Positions 1 through 14,100 are shown, numbered from the stretch's first letter. The stretch: DNA of 64,000 nucleotides from Fragum whitleyi (GCA_948146395.1 OX411548.1:37332912-37396911); one strand, 5' to 3'. The notes: generated from the sequence alone by a model not told the origin. Made by a program: numbers and translations.

Positions 1-215
1 TCTTAATAATTGATAAATTATCTCCCCTTGATCATGCAAATCTCACTTAATTTTTGTTGTCCGGAGAATTTCTTCTACGATATTGCATATACTTACTTGT
101 AATTAATACATAATGTGTATCTGCATTTGAAGTTGTGCACCTGAAATTTTTAAGTCCCAACTATGATTTGTTGCTGAATTACCTCCCCTTGAATTTGTCA
201 TTTCCACATATTTTA

Positions 216-475
216 AGCTCAACTGAGCACAATTTGCTCAAGAGGAGCTTTTAGGATCACCCTGAGTCTGTCATCAAAAATTTTCTCCTGAACCACTTGG
301 TCGATTTCAAATAAACTTTGCCAAAATGTGCCTTGTGTGACCCTCTTTGAAAATTGTTCGCAAAATTCTGATTGACCAATAAATAGGGGTGTGGAGGCCG
401 GGGCTTATTTTGAGCCTGAAATCTTTGAGCAACATCTCCTTTACCACTGGGTTAACTAGTGTTAGGGCATTTTTA
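216..475 (+). mobile_element. Hairpin-ended element, family A, 5' fragment
   Basis: A degraded head palindrome (AGCTCAACTGAGCAC, loop, GCTCAAGAGGAGCT) at 216-249 is followed by body sequence about filters such as CTCCTGAACCACTTGGT that is shared with the copy at 23937. No 3' hairpin end was found, so the copy is truncated. Confidence 0.6.
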
Positions 476-863
476 GCCTGGCTGTTTTTCGAAGAAAATC
501 TGAGGTATTATGATCACCTTGGCATTATTGGCGTTGGCAACAAACTTTAACCTTGGTCATAACTTTTGAATGGTAGGTCATAGAGCCTTCATATTTCACA
601 AGATCATTGATTGGGACAAGACCTTTCTGTAGGTACTAAGTTCATATATTTGCATTTGCTTTAGAAATAATAAACAGCCGAGCGTTGGCATCTACTTGTG
701 GTGCTCCTGTTATTTTACCCTACTTGCATTTATTGACAGATTTTTGTGAAATAAATTGTTGCTCATCATATGCCTATGGGCACATCTAAGCTGCTTGGAA
801 ATATTATTCCATGTCATGAATAATGTTATGGTCTCTTTTGTTTGATGGTCACATGACATTATA

Positions 864-2060
864 GGGTTAATTCACGTTTTTGAGGGCGTGAACATTTGCA
901 GAGACCTGAAAAATGGTTTAACACCTGTACTCGGGTGTTAATGCATTTTTCAGGTCTCTGCAAATGTTAACGTTCTCAAAAACATCAATTGATGCCATCA
1001 TTGCATAGAAAGAATGGCTAGAGTATTAATTAGCTAGATAATTCATATAAGTGCTTCAAAACAAGCCAAAAACCTACGTAAACGCCGGCTAAATTGCGTC
1101 ATGCATTGCACCGCACTTTTATTAATGGCACCATTACTTGGTTCACAAAATCATCACCATCACAAACTTTAACGCAGCAATGAGAACAAAGTCTTTAGTT
1201 AGGCTCTGAATTAATGTTAACCATGAATGTTGTTGACGCATTTTACTTATCAAAATGTATACTCATCAAAATCGAACCTTTGATTTATATTTTGAAGTCG
1301 ACAAATGTTGAAGAAAAAAGATAAAATCATTGAAATCCATAAGCTGTAGATGCCCCAGATCAAGGATATTTAAGTAAAAAAAAGCTGGGCGTTAATGGTT
1401 CGAGAATTTACTGATTAATCCATGTTTTCTTGGGTAAATGCCCAGGCTTTGCATGTTAACTTAAGTCAATATGACCTGAAAAAGCAAATTTAATGCAATA
1501 ATATAGGGTTAATTCACGTTTTTGAGGGCATTACCATTTGCAGAGAGTGTAAGAATGGTTTAATGCCACGAGGGCGTAAAAGCATTTTGAGGGTCTCTGC
1601 AAATGATAACGCTTGAAAAAAAAATTGAATTAACGCTTTTATTTCATAAAAAAGCAATACTTAAGTATTTTTTTAAACAGAAATTGCAAAATAATTCAAT
1701 AATTCATAGGAACGTTTAAAACTAGCTCAAAAAGTAATAATGTGTCAGAAAAATTGTGTTATTCATTGCCGCTGCGCCGCATTTTTTGTTTATACTGATG
1801 TTGCTTGGTAAATTAGTGATGTCACAGAAATTAACATGGGAACAGGATCAACATCTTTAATTATGCTCTATATCAATGTTAGACAAAGAAAGGTATTAAG
1901 TGTATAGGCCCAGACTGAGGATTTTTAAGTGAAGAAAGCCGGGTGTTAACAGCATGTGAATTTACTTATTTATCAATTTTTTGTTCTGTTAATGCCTGAG
2001 TTTGTCCATGAACATATGGCGATAACAACCTGAAAATGTAAATTTTATGCTATAATATCT
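864..2060 (+). repeat. ~640-bp diverged tandem duplication, each unit headed by a foldback
   Basis: Unit 1 starts at 864 and unit 2 at 1505. Both start GGGTTAATTCACGTTTTTGA and form a stem-loop (864-996 and 1505-1636) around CATTTGCAGAGA / TCTCTGCAAATG. Both end with AAGCTGGGCGTTAA- or AGCCGGGTGTTAA-like sequence, then a stretch ending near TTATGC(A/T)ATAATAT. The second unit runs to the acceptor of the first UHRF1-like exon. Confidence 0.7.
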
Positions 2061-2069
2061 TTTAACAAG

Positions 2070-2177
2070 GGAATGGCTTGTGTTGGAAGACAGAAAGTGT
2101 GTACAGTAGTTCCTATGACTCATTTTGGACCAATACCTGGTGTAGAAGTAGGTACAACTTGGAAATTCAGAGTTCAG
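2070..2177 (+). CDS. UHRF1: UHRF1-like exon, SRA start
   Basis: This exon encodes 36 residues beginning GMACVGRQK and ending TWKFRVQ, the first strands of the SRA fold. The acceptor is AACAAG and the donor GTAAGG, phase 0. The acceptor lies directly at the end of a dispersed repeat copy. Confidence 0.93.
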
Positions 2178-5100
2178 GTAAGGGTTTTTGTCTTCTCTTT
2201 ATGGACAAGTTTTCAAGAAATTTGACTTACAAGTTTTACATGCAATAGATCCAGTTTCTCATTTTGGACCAATGCCTTATGTAGCAGTGGGAGGGTTTTA
2301 GGCAAAAATGGTTTTGCAAGTCAGGGACTAACAAATATTTGATGCAGGACTCTCAAAAGCAGGGATAATTCTGGCTCAGAATATTATGTGCAAATATATC
2401 TTTTTTAGCCAAATCTAATGAGAAATTAAGAATTTTGAGGTGATTTTACCACAACCTTTACTAACTCTAATTTTGCTTTTAGATTTTTATCTCATAAAGG
2501 GGGTTTCAATGAGATTTCTGGCAGAAAAATGAGAGAATCAGTCAATATCTCACCCCAAAATGATCCCTGCAAATTACGAGGGGTCAGTGCAATACTATTG
2601 TAAGTGTCTATAAATAAATGGAAGTTTAGTGTTTAGGTTTGAAAAAATCATTATCATTAAAAAGAAAACAAATAGGAATAGGGAATGTAATTTTAATATT
2701 CATAAGACTTTGACTTTGTTGTGTTTTATATCTGCTTTAAAAATAAGAGTAATTACAGTTGCTACTATTTGTATGTGTAAATACTACAGTTGCTACTATT
2801 TGTATATGTAAATACATTTACATGATTAAATCCTTTGTTCATGCCTGGAACATCATTACCCTTTGTATGTATTGATTTTTCAATTATTTGCATTGATCTT
2901 GCAAAGAAATTTGTCAGGTGGATATTGTTTCTTGTGCTGTTGATCTGTACAGAAGGAAAGAAATTTCAACCAGGGTTTTCAGGGACACATGGTTTTTGAG
3001 ACTCGCATATAAGTAGCCAGGTTCCTCAAACCTACCTGATGTGAGTCCCTAGGACTCTGTGGATCAACTTCAGGAAAGAATTGAAGACTGTTTTAAACAG
3101 TCTTTTATTCTTTGGTGATGATGAGCCCCACATGTGTATATCTGTCAAATACCTTTAATAGCTTAGTCCAGAGAATATTTCAATATTTTAAAAGAAAACA
3201 TGAAGAAAACTAAAAGAAATTCTGTAGTTTATATCTAAAGCAGAGACTTGCAAACTATAAGCTAGGACTTGTATGAGTCTGACTATTGAGTCCTTGGGAC
3301 CTCATCTTGTTAAATTCATGCTGAATTCCTGTTCAACTGTGTTGTAGGTCAGTGAGGCTGGTGTCCACAGACCCCATGTAGCTGGTATTGCTGGTAGAGA
3401 GAATGAGGGTGCTTACTCTATAGTATTATCTGGAGGTTATGAGGATGACACAGTGAGTGGATGCATTATTAGTAAATACAATTGACAAAAAAATAAATGT
3501 ACCCAAAACTATGTTTGGGGGGTATATAGGAGTCGGCTTGTTGGTATGTCTGTTGGTCGGTCTGTCTTTATGTGTAGCTTCTTCATGTCCGCTCAATTTC
3601 TCAGCAACTAATAGGTGGATTTCATTCTCAGTTGTGATCAGTTTCAAGCAAAAATGTGCCAGGGATATTATGGTTACGATCCATTGATTTTTGACAGAGT
3701 TATGGCTGAGGCTTTTTGATGGAAAATGACAAGCACTTGTAGGGGGATATTATTATGCTCCCCGAAGGGAGAGCATATAGCCGCCGCTTTGTCTGTCCGT
3801 ACGTCCGTCCATCCGTCCATTCGTCCGTCCATCCGTCCGTCCGTCCCCACCTATTTCTCCATAACCCCTGGGCCAAATTGAATGAAACTTACCATGTGAA
3901 CTCCCTATGATATAGTGATGATGCATCTGTGACGGTTTTTGGATTTGAGGCCTCGTCATGGGAAAAGGGGACTTAGGGTAAAAAACAGTTTTTCCCAAAT
4001 TTCTCCCAGTCTAACAGTCAGAATTTAGTGAAATTTCATATTTGAGTAGCAAATCAGATGCCCTTTACTATAAATAATTTGAAATTAACGTAAAAAAATA
4101 TATATCATGGAAAAAGGGGGCTTAATGTTTGTTACCTTTACGTTAGCGCGTAAAATACAGTTATTCTTTCATTTCTCCTAGTCTTATGCTCAGAATTTGA
4201 TGAAATTTCACATTTGAGTAGGAAATCAGATGGTCTTTACCCTAAACTATTTGAAATTTGTGTCTAAAAATATGTCATGCAAAAAGGGGGTTTAATGTTT
4301 GTTACCTTTATGTTAGCTGAATAAGATAACAGCTTATTTGAGTCTTTGAAATCTGACCACAGAGCATATCTCCTAAAGTATAATAGCTATCAACTTGAAA
4401 CTTTATGGGTGAATAGACCTCATGGAGGAGAAGTGCAGTGCACAAGAACTACAACTCTTACTTTCATAATTTTGGAGTTATTGCCCTTTGTTATTTTTGA
4501 TACTTGGATTTTGTCTGGAGCATATCTCCTAAAGTATAATAGCTATCAACTTGAAACTCTATGGGTGGATAGATCTCATGGAAGAGAAGTGCAATACACC
4601 AGAACTATAACTTTTGCTTGCATAATTTTGGAGTTATTGCCCTTTGTTATTTTTAATATTTGGATTTAATAGGAGGTAAATCTCTGACAGTACAAAAGAA
4701 TCTTTAATCTATTAGGCTTCAGTTTACTATCAAGCTTTTGTGGCGGGGGATGTCCATGTCCAACATGGCTCTTGTTTTTGTGACAATGCCTTATTCGGGG
4801 AGCATAATCCGTCTCTGACGGCTCTTGTAATTAGTCAGCTTTGCAACAGTCTAGTATTTTCCGGAGCCTATCTCTTGTCATACTTATAACCTTAAATATT
4901 CTGCTTTTGGCAGGAAGTAAAAGACAAAGATCAGCCTGCACACATGTGCAGGCTCATCTTTGCATAAACCACCTGAATTTCTTTTATAAACCAGACAAGT
5001 TTAATTTTCACTCATTTTACTAATCAAAGTGTACTGTCTACTACATCTAACCTGAATAACATTTCAAACAGAATGCATGAAATATCCTTTAAGGGCAAAT

Positions 5101-8100
5101 TAATTATGTAGAAAAAATATTAGAATCATTTAAATTGATAACATGTATACATCCAAATTGCAGATATTTAAGTTGAAAAAGTCGGGCATTAATGGCACTT
5201 GAATTTACTGATCAATCCACATTTTCTCCCATTAACACTCAGGTTTTGTCAGTAAATGTATGCCTTTAACTACCTGAAAACCATACAATTTATGCAATAA
5301 TAATTGATCTTCCAGGATAATGGAGACACATTCTTGTATACTGGTAGTGGTGGTAGAGATTTATCTGGAAACAAACGGACAGCTGAACAGTCATGTGATC
5401 AAACTCTCACAAGAATGAACAAGTAAGTTTCAAAAACCTAGTCCTACAGAACAAGTAAGTTTCAAAGACCTAGTCCCACAAACTGCTGCTTTGGATGCAA
5501 TAACAAAATGATATTTAGCTGAAAGACTACAAAATATCATGTTTATCTCTGAAGCCTTATGATTATTTTATCAGTTTTATACCACTACAAGGTAACATCA
5601 CAGCTCATTTGAAAAGACAGAGGACTCATGACCCAAAAGAAATGTAAATTCCTGGGCTCAAATTGCGGCTGCTGAATATGTGAGACTCCATGTCCGCAGA
5701 CGCAGCCTGTAATAGGGAATGCTCGGCTACTCGAGGAAACATAGCTTTGGAATGATAAAGGCCGAGCCATGAAGAGCATCATATTGCATATATATGGATT
5801 TATATGATGTCACAAACTTTACCAAAGATGATGTTGCAAAAACAAAATTAAAGTTTAAAAGTGGGCATATCATGATTTAAAAAACTGTGTTTTGTTTTCA
5901 AATTATAACATGCCAAAAAGATAAAAATGATCTAAAATTACTACACTTGCATCCTAGATACTTTCCTGTTTACGGAAAAAATAAAAGCGTTGCTCCAAAT
6001 GCCTAGATTTTGTAAAAGTAAGCATTTCCGTAGTTGAGAAACTGTTATATCTCTGTTTGTATTACAGCTATCAGATCAATACATGCTTCATTGCATGATA
6101 GAAAAGTATTCCAACTAAATGATGTAGTTAAGTGTAGCTATTATAATTCCAGGGCCTTGGCTAAAATGTGTAATGCCCCCATAGATGTGAAGCATGGAGC
6201 CACATCAAAGGACTGGAGAGCTGGTAAACCAGTGAGGGTGGTGCGCAGTTGTAAACTGGGAAAACATTCAGAATACGCTCCGGAAGAGGGAAACAGATAT
6301 GATGGCATTTATAAAGTAAGTCAGTTTCTGCTTTGTCCACAGTCAGCCAAAATAATTCAGTCTGAATAGCACCTGACTTCCAAACTATTGAAGTTCAATA
6401 TAGCGGGTTTGCTTCCAAGGCTGGCACATTAACAGATGAGACTTTAAGCCAATTCCCATGTGACAATGCACCTTAAATAACCATAGCAGATCTCAGGAGT
6501 AGTTTCTTCATGTATCCTTGCACTATTCCCCCTAACAACTAACAGTCTTCTGGGGGTGTTGCTCATATGGGCATGTTTTATTGTAGTGATGATTAATATA
6601 GGAAAAGACTCATTTGTTATAGTATCAATTAGACATTAACTGAAGGGTCAGTATCTTCAATTTCAATAAAAGTGTAAAGGTATCAGATTTGGGATATTTA
6701 AGTGAAAAAAGCTGGGCATTAACAGCACATGGTTTTTGTCTGTTAATATATGCTTATAATGACCCCAAAACATACATGTTATGCAATAATAAAAGAAAAG
6801 ACTCGTATGTTTATAATAGCAGAAGAAGTTATTTTCCTGTGATCAAAGGTACAGTTAAGAGGGAGTAAAGCCAGTCTAAAATCTTTATTTCTCAATGAAA
6901 CTTAATGTTGTGGATACTCATAAGAATCACCTCGACAAGACGATTCTAATGAGTACCAATAACATTGGGTTTGTGCTATAATTAATGAAATACTTTGAGC
7001 TAAAATAAATCCCTCTATCTGTAGTTCTGTGTGGTTTTAGGCCAAACAGATGAATACAGATAAAAAAAAAACCCTTGTTAGTCCCCTACCGGTGAAGGGG
7101 ACTATAGGTTTGCCCTCCGTCCGTCCGTCCCTCCATCTGTCCATCTGTCCGTCTGTCCGTCCATCTGTCTGTCCACTCAAATCTGGATCCCGGGATAACT
7201 TAATAACTAAGCAAGCGTTTTTGATGAAAGTTGGTATATGACTAGATGGCAATGTGTAGATTATGCACATCATTTTATTTTTGTTTTTCGACTTAAATTG
7301 AGGTTGCTATGGTTACAGAAATAGTGAAAATATGGCCAAAAATGGGATCCTGCGATAAGATAATAAGTAAGCAAGCTAGTTTGATGAGACTTGGTATATG
7401 ACTATATGGCAATGTGTAGATTATGCACATCATTTTATTTTTGTTTTTAGACTAAAATTGTTGTTGCTATGGTTACGGAAATAGTGAAAATATGGCAAAA
7501 AATATTGGATCCGATAGTGAAAATATGGCAAAAAATGGATCCTGCAATAACTTAATAACTAAGCAAGCTAACTTGATGAAACCTGTTTTAAAATGTAAAA
7601 AAATTTATAAGCCATGTTAGTCAGGGTGGTGATGCAGCAGTATTAATCACCTCCAGTGAAAGTTCTCATTTCTTACCAACAAGACTGAAGAAAAACATCT
7701 TGGATCAGACAAGGTAACTGTTATTGATACTATTTCTTGCATCTGTCTATTGCTTGCATGAATTGTATAGTGGGCACAGCAGAGACAACAACTTATGTAA
7801 GTCTTGTTTAACCCTTTCCAAAACAAGACCTGGTTTTGACGTCCCTGATAGAATTGGCGTGGGAAAACATTGAGACAAAAGACCATATTGAGTCAATGTG
7901 AAGCCGGTAGGGGACTTTATGTGTTGCATACAACACCAGATACTTGTTTTAATAAAGAAAATGCTGGAATCCAGCCTTATATGCATTTAGATAAGCTTTC
8001 TTTGAGATCTATTTTTTTCCAAATAAGATTATACATGGAGTTTACTTGTCCACTGACAATTACCTTGAAAAACTGCAAGTAAAAAAAGCCATGTTGTACA

Positions 8101-11100
8101 AGGCAGACAAAGGAATTCCTCAATCCTGTCTTAAATGCTTAATTATTCTGCAGGTAGTCAAATACTGGCCTGAGAAAGGAAAGTCTGGGTTTCTAGTCTG
8201 GAGATACATGTTGGAGAGAGATGACGCCACACCAGCGCCCTGGACAAAAGCTGGGCAGAAAAGAATAGAGGAACTAGGGCTCACCATACAGTACCCTGAG
8301 GGATATCTGGAAGCCCAGGCAGAGAAAGAAAGATTGAAGAACGAAGCAGGAACCCCATCAGGAAAAGGGAAAAAAGGAAAAAGAAAGAATGAAGAGATGG
8401 AGGAAGAAGAAGGTAAATTAAAATTAAAATCCTTTTTTCAGAATTGCACTCGCCACCTTCATAGCGCAGTTGGTAGGGCGTCCGATTGTCAATCTAGAGG
8501 TCCCAGGTTTGATCCCCGAGGGCGGCACTCATTCTGTCTGCCTATTTGTCTCTCACCAATGGGTTGTCTTGATTATCCTAGACCTATGTGAGATAGTAGC
8601 TGGAGGCTAGGAAAGGATATGATGGTTTTACTGGTGAGAGAAATACCAGGAATCCATTGTTAGGTGCCGCCATGTTATAACTGAAAAAATGTTGAAAGCG
8701 GTGTTAAACTCCAGTCAATCAATCAATCAATTCAGAATTGCACTCATATCGAAGCCCTAGAATCTAAGAGTGTAGATAATCTTTCTTTTTGAAGATTGAA
8801 TTCATTTACAACTCCACCTTGAAAGGGGACAGACAGGTGGTTTTGACTAAGATTAGACTGCACATACGTGCAGGCTGATTTTTGTCTATACCTCCTGTCA
8901 CAACAGGAATATTCCAGGTACAGCATAACAGGGGTTAATACAGTACTTTCAAATTTGTTGCCATGGTCTAACGTTGGTAATCTCACTACCCTCACTAGGT
9001 GCCAAAAAATTAACATACCAAATATCCCCAATATCATGAAAATTTGCCATCCATGCATATAACCTATAGTAATAAGCCCCCCCATGTTTGGAGGGTATAT
9101 AGGAGTCCGCTTGTTGGTCTTGCCGTCTGTCTGTAGCCTTTTCATGTCCCCTCAAGAGCCCATGAGGTTGGTAACATGGGCTCTACTGGTTGTGTCTCTG
9201 AATAATGGTCCCATTTGATGAATTGAAAAAAAATCTTATTTTCTGAATGTACTTTTCAAAATTCAACTTCACAAGAATGATCTGTAGGACATTCTCTATC
9301 AGCCTTCTTTGTGTTGTATGATATGATGTTGAGTCATGGAAAAGGGGGGCTATTTTGATGCAACATTTGTTGTTATCACAATTTGTACATTTATTGACAG
9401 ATTTCTCTGAAATCAGAAAGTGCCAATTATCTGACTATGGGTACATTAAAGATGCTTGGAAAAAGGTTCCTTCTTGTAAAACTGATAATTATCTGTTTAT
9501 GAATTAGATAATGACTTGGCTTAATACTTTTACACAATTTATTGATGAATTTTCGTTAATCCGCTAGGCCAAAAAGTGCCAATGAAGCCATACTGGCGCT
9601 CATGGGTAAGATCGATTGATATTTCATTGAGTGAACAACATAAGCTATATTTTCATCGTTAGAATGTAGCTTTTATTGTTCACTCAATGAAATGAAAACT
9701 ATTTTTGCACTGAAACAAAAAGTTATCCTTTATGTTATTGTAGCAGAAGAGAAAAGTAAGAAGAAAGTAAAGACAGCAGTGTACAAGGTGGAAGCTGAAA
9801 TGATGAAACAGATAAAAAACGATGAGGGGAACCAGAAAACATGGCAGGAAGCCCTCGAAGCTACCAGTGAAGGAAGACCGGTGAGTATCCTACCCTGCGT
9901 TCAGGATTACAAAATGGTGCAAGCTGTTTTCAAATTATACCCCCCTTTGCAAGTGAGTACACTTGCAAAGGGGGATATATTTTGCAAACAGTTTGCACTG
10001 TAGAGTCATCCTAATCCTAAAGCAGATTTGACACTAAAAATATTTGCCTACAGGGCTTGTTGGTTCTTATTATACCCCCCCTTCGGTCGGTCAGTCCCTC
10101 TGTCTGTAGACCGTTTTTGTCTGGACCATATCTCAAAAAGTATGCAAGCTAAAATCATGAAACTTCACAGGTGGATAGATCTCATTGAGGAGAAGTAAAG
10201 TGCACATGAACCATAACTGTTCTAGTCATTTTGTGAGTTATTGCCCTTTTTTGATTGACAAGAAAAGGCTATTGAACTTTTATGGGGGGCATAAATGTTT
10301 TACAAACATCCCTTGTTTTTACAGGTCTTACCTAGTGAAAACAGGTTCTGCTAAGAAATAGAATTTATTCAAATGCTATAATAATATAATTATTTTTGTA
10401 GTCCAACACATTCCATTGTTAATTCTTAATACAATATGCTTAACTTTATGCCAATAGTAAAATACTAATATATATGTATGTATATTAATTGATCTTTTCA
10501 CTCAACCTATCAAATACAGACACACAGAAATACCACTACAAAGGAATCTCTTCATTACCAAACATATTTTGTAAAAAGAAAAGTTTCACAAACACATCTT
10601 GTCTTACTAAAAGAAAATACCTACAAAAAAACTTTTTCAAAGGTTATATGGCTTTTAAAGGGTGCAGATAAGTTGAAACTCAAAAAGTGTATAATTCTGA
10701 AATTCTGAAATTAATATGTGGTGAAAAAATGTTGTTTCGAAATAATTAATGAAAATTACTCACCTCAGTTAAAAAAAAATCCTAATCAAAATATCTGAGT
10801 GGTCATGACACAAGAAAATCATACTATTGATTTTGGAACCAAGCTTTGACATGAGGTCACACTATAACTTTATTAAAGCTATACTAAATACATGGCCTGG
10901 TATGTAATCTGTGTTTTCACATGTGTGCAGTATTCTCTTGTGTACAACACAGACTCATTAAATGATCACATTTATAGTCAATTTAAAAATCTAACGGATA
11001 TTCTTTAAAAGGGTAATGGAAATTATTTCATCTCGTCCAGTTAATGTCTCTAGGTCATCAAAAAGCATGTAATTTTTTTGTTGACCTGGGGCCTGTTTTA

Positions 11101-14100
11101 AACAAAATTATCGCGAGTCAAAATCACGAATTGTACCTGGTGTTTCATTCAAAGTTAGATTCTGCCTTACAATATCACATTGGAATCGTCTTTAGAAGAT
11201 GATACCAATGAGATTATGAATGGCAAAGTTCTATATTTAGTTATTATTGTAGATATAACTTTAATTTTTCACTTTCACAAACAATGATTGTAAGATGTTT
11301 GGTAAAACAGCTCTTGTGGTTAGGTAGATGTCTGTCTTTGGTCGTCTGTTGTCAACCTTTACCTTGTATGCACTCTCGAGGCCACAATTTTTGCCTGATT
11401 AACCTAAAAATTGGTCAAATTAATTGTCTGGGTGAAATCTTGGAAGAATGCATAAGTTGATCAAATGGGGTCAAAAACTCAGTCACAAGGTTAAAAGAAA
11501 AGTGTAATTCTCTAATAATTTCAATGGTTTGTGGTGAGATGAACAAGTGTTAATACGCTGTTATTTCCCCATAAACCACCAAAAAGCAATGAAGCAATGT
11601 TTTCTTTGAGTTTTCCCTCAAGTGTTACTATGGTTAACTACAATAATTGGATGACAATGCATAAAGCTGTATGATTATTTGCTCATCAAATAATATAGTT
11701 TAACATAGCACATTGAGGGTTCAGTGCAAGACTGTACTAAGTGTATATACATTGTATATACACTTAGTACACTCTTGTGCTAAAACCTAGACATACTGGA
11801 ACTTTATTCAACATATTTTATTGCAAAATTGATCAAAATTTATATCATCAGTATTTTTTCATTATTTCAGAAATTTTTATCGAAGGTTGAAGAAGTGTTT
11901 ACCTGTATTTGTTGTCAAGATTTGGTATTCAAGCCAGTCACAACACCATGTTTTCATAACATATGTAAGGTAAGGTTAGAAATATTGGATCTGGTCTAGA
12001 ATAGAACAGTTATTAAGCTTGCCAATGTATGCCCAATAACATTTCTATCAGGATCTAATTAAGATCACCTTGTCTCAAATAAAATCTCATTATGGTTTCT
12101 TTTTCTCACAAACACCTGTTTTGTACCCTAAAAAACACTTTTGGAACACTGTCACATGCATTGGATGATATCGTTATGATGCCATTTAGAATGTTGTCTT
12201 ACACATGTGGAAGACAAGGGTATCTCTGATGGCTGTTGGCTAAAGAAGACAAGCCACTGTCATAGTGCAGTCGGTAGCGCTTGGACTGTCAATCTAGATG
12301 TCCCAGGTTTTATCCCTGACGGCGACACTCATTCTTTCTATGAAGGGAGAGCATATAGCTGCCGCTTCGTCCGTCTGTCCGTCGGTCCGTCCGTCCCCAC
12401 CTATTTCTCCACAACCCTTGGGCCAAATCAAATGAAACTTACCATATTAACTCCCTATGATATAGTGATGATGCACCTGTGACGGTTTTTGGATTTGAGG
12501 CCTCGTCACGGGAAAAGGGGACTTAGGGTAAAAAAACAGTTTTTCCCAAGTTTCTCCTAGTCTAACTGTCAGAATTTAGTGAAATTTCATATTTGAGTAA
12601 CAAATCATATGCCCTTTACTATAAACAATTTGAAATTAACGTAAAAAAAAACATATGGAAAAAGGGGGCTGAATGTTTGTTACCTTTACGCTAGCGCGTA
12701 AAATACAGTTATTCTTTCATTTCTCCTAGTCTTATGCTCAGAATTTGATGAAATTTCACATTTCAGTAGCAAATCAGATGCCCTTTACCCAAAACTATTT
12801 GAAATTTGTGTCTTAAAATTTTAAGAAAGAATTTAAATTACTCATCATTAACATTATGGATTTACTTCCGTGTTTACAATCTGACTCGCATAAACACATG
12901 CTTAAAATAAATCGTCAATCAACCATGATGTCACCTTTATACATGCGCAAACCTCAGTTTTACTTCTCAGAGTGAATCAATCAATAAGAAACACTCCAAA
13001 TAAGTAAATGAGGAATTACATATGGGGTGGCGGTGGGAAAGATTAATGATCAGTAAGTTAAATTCTTTCTTAAAATTCAAACTTGAAAACAAATTTTGAA
13101 ATTTTATTTCAATAATTTAACTTACTGATCATTAACATTATGATGAAAGTCAATCCACTTTTCTGTACATTCACGGAATCTGGACCCAGCCTCAGGGACT
13201 GGAGATCACTGCATGGTCTGAAACAAGTAATAGCAATCAGAAAAACAGTCTTATAAGTAAGATATTTCAAAGATATTTTGCTTAATGGTTCAAAAGGCTC
13301 CTTCTGAAGAGCTTTCAATACTACAGACAGATCCCATTCAGGGATAAGCCTCTTTTTTGGCGGTCTACTATTAAACACCCCTTTGATTAATAAAAGAATA
13401 TCAGGGTGTTGCCCTACTTTGAAACCATCCACTGGAGGTAGAATAACGGAAAGCATCGATCTATATCCTGCTATAGTGCGAAATTATAAACCTTTCTCAA
13501 ATAAATCTGAAAGGAACTCTGAAACATTTACTTAAGATGCAGTATAGGGATCAATTTTCCTTGAACAACACCAGCTATGGAAGACTCTGAATTTGCTATT
13601 ATAATCTTTCCTTGTGCCCTTTCTCCAGGCTGCTCTGAAAAGTTTTATAGTGTTTTCAGAAAATCTTCTCTTTTGCATTTGTCCGTCGACAACATCCATG
13701 CCATCAATTTTAACATGCTTGGATTTGGATGTAAAATCCAAGACTTTGGTTGGTTCAGTAGGTCCGTGATCAATGGCAAAAGAATCGGGCATGCTACTAG
13801 TAGCTGCAGCAGACTCGTATACCAATGCCTCCTGGGCCACTGAGGTGCAATCAAGATAATTTGACAGTGGTACTGCAGTATATAACTCAGAATCTTGGGG
13901 ATCAAGCAAATTGGGGGAAAGGCATACGCAAATATGTTCTCCCACAAAATTGAGAGAGCATCTATTGCAAGGGCTTGATGGCTTGGAATGCCGCAATGAA
14001 TTGGAGTTTGATGGTTTAGATCTGATGCAAATAGATCCATCAGTGGGTGACCCCAAAACTGAAATAGAGTCTGGACTACCGAACAAATCAAAGACCATTC

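Noticed and set aside
3753..3998. Asp/Arg/Thr/Gly-rich ORF ([14 protein letters not shown]) and a similar one at 7037-7273
   Set aside because: They are translations of the (GTCC/GTCT)n tracts at the heads of hairpin-ended elements.
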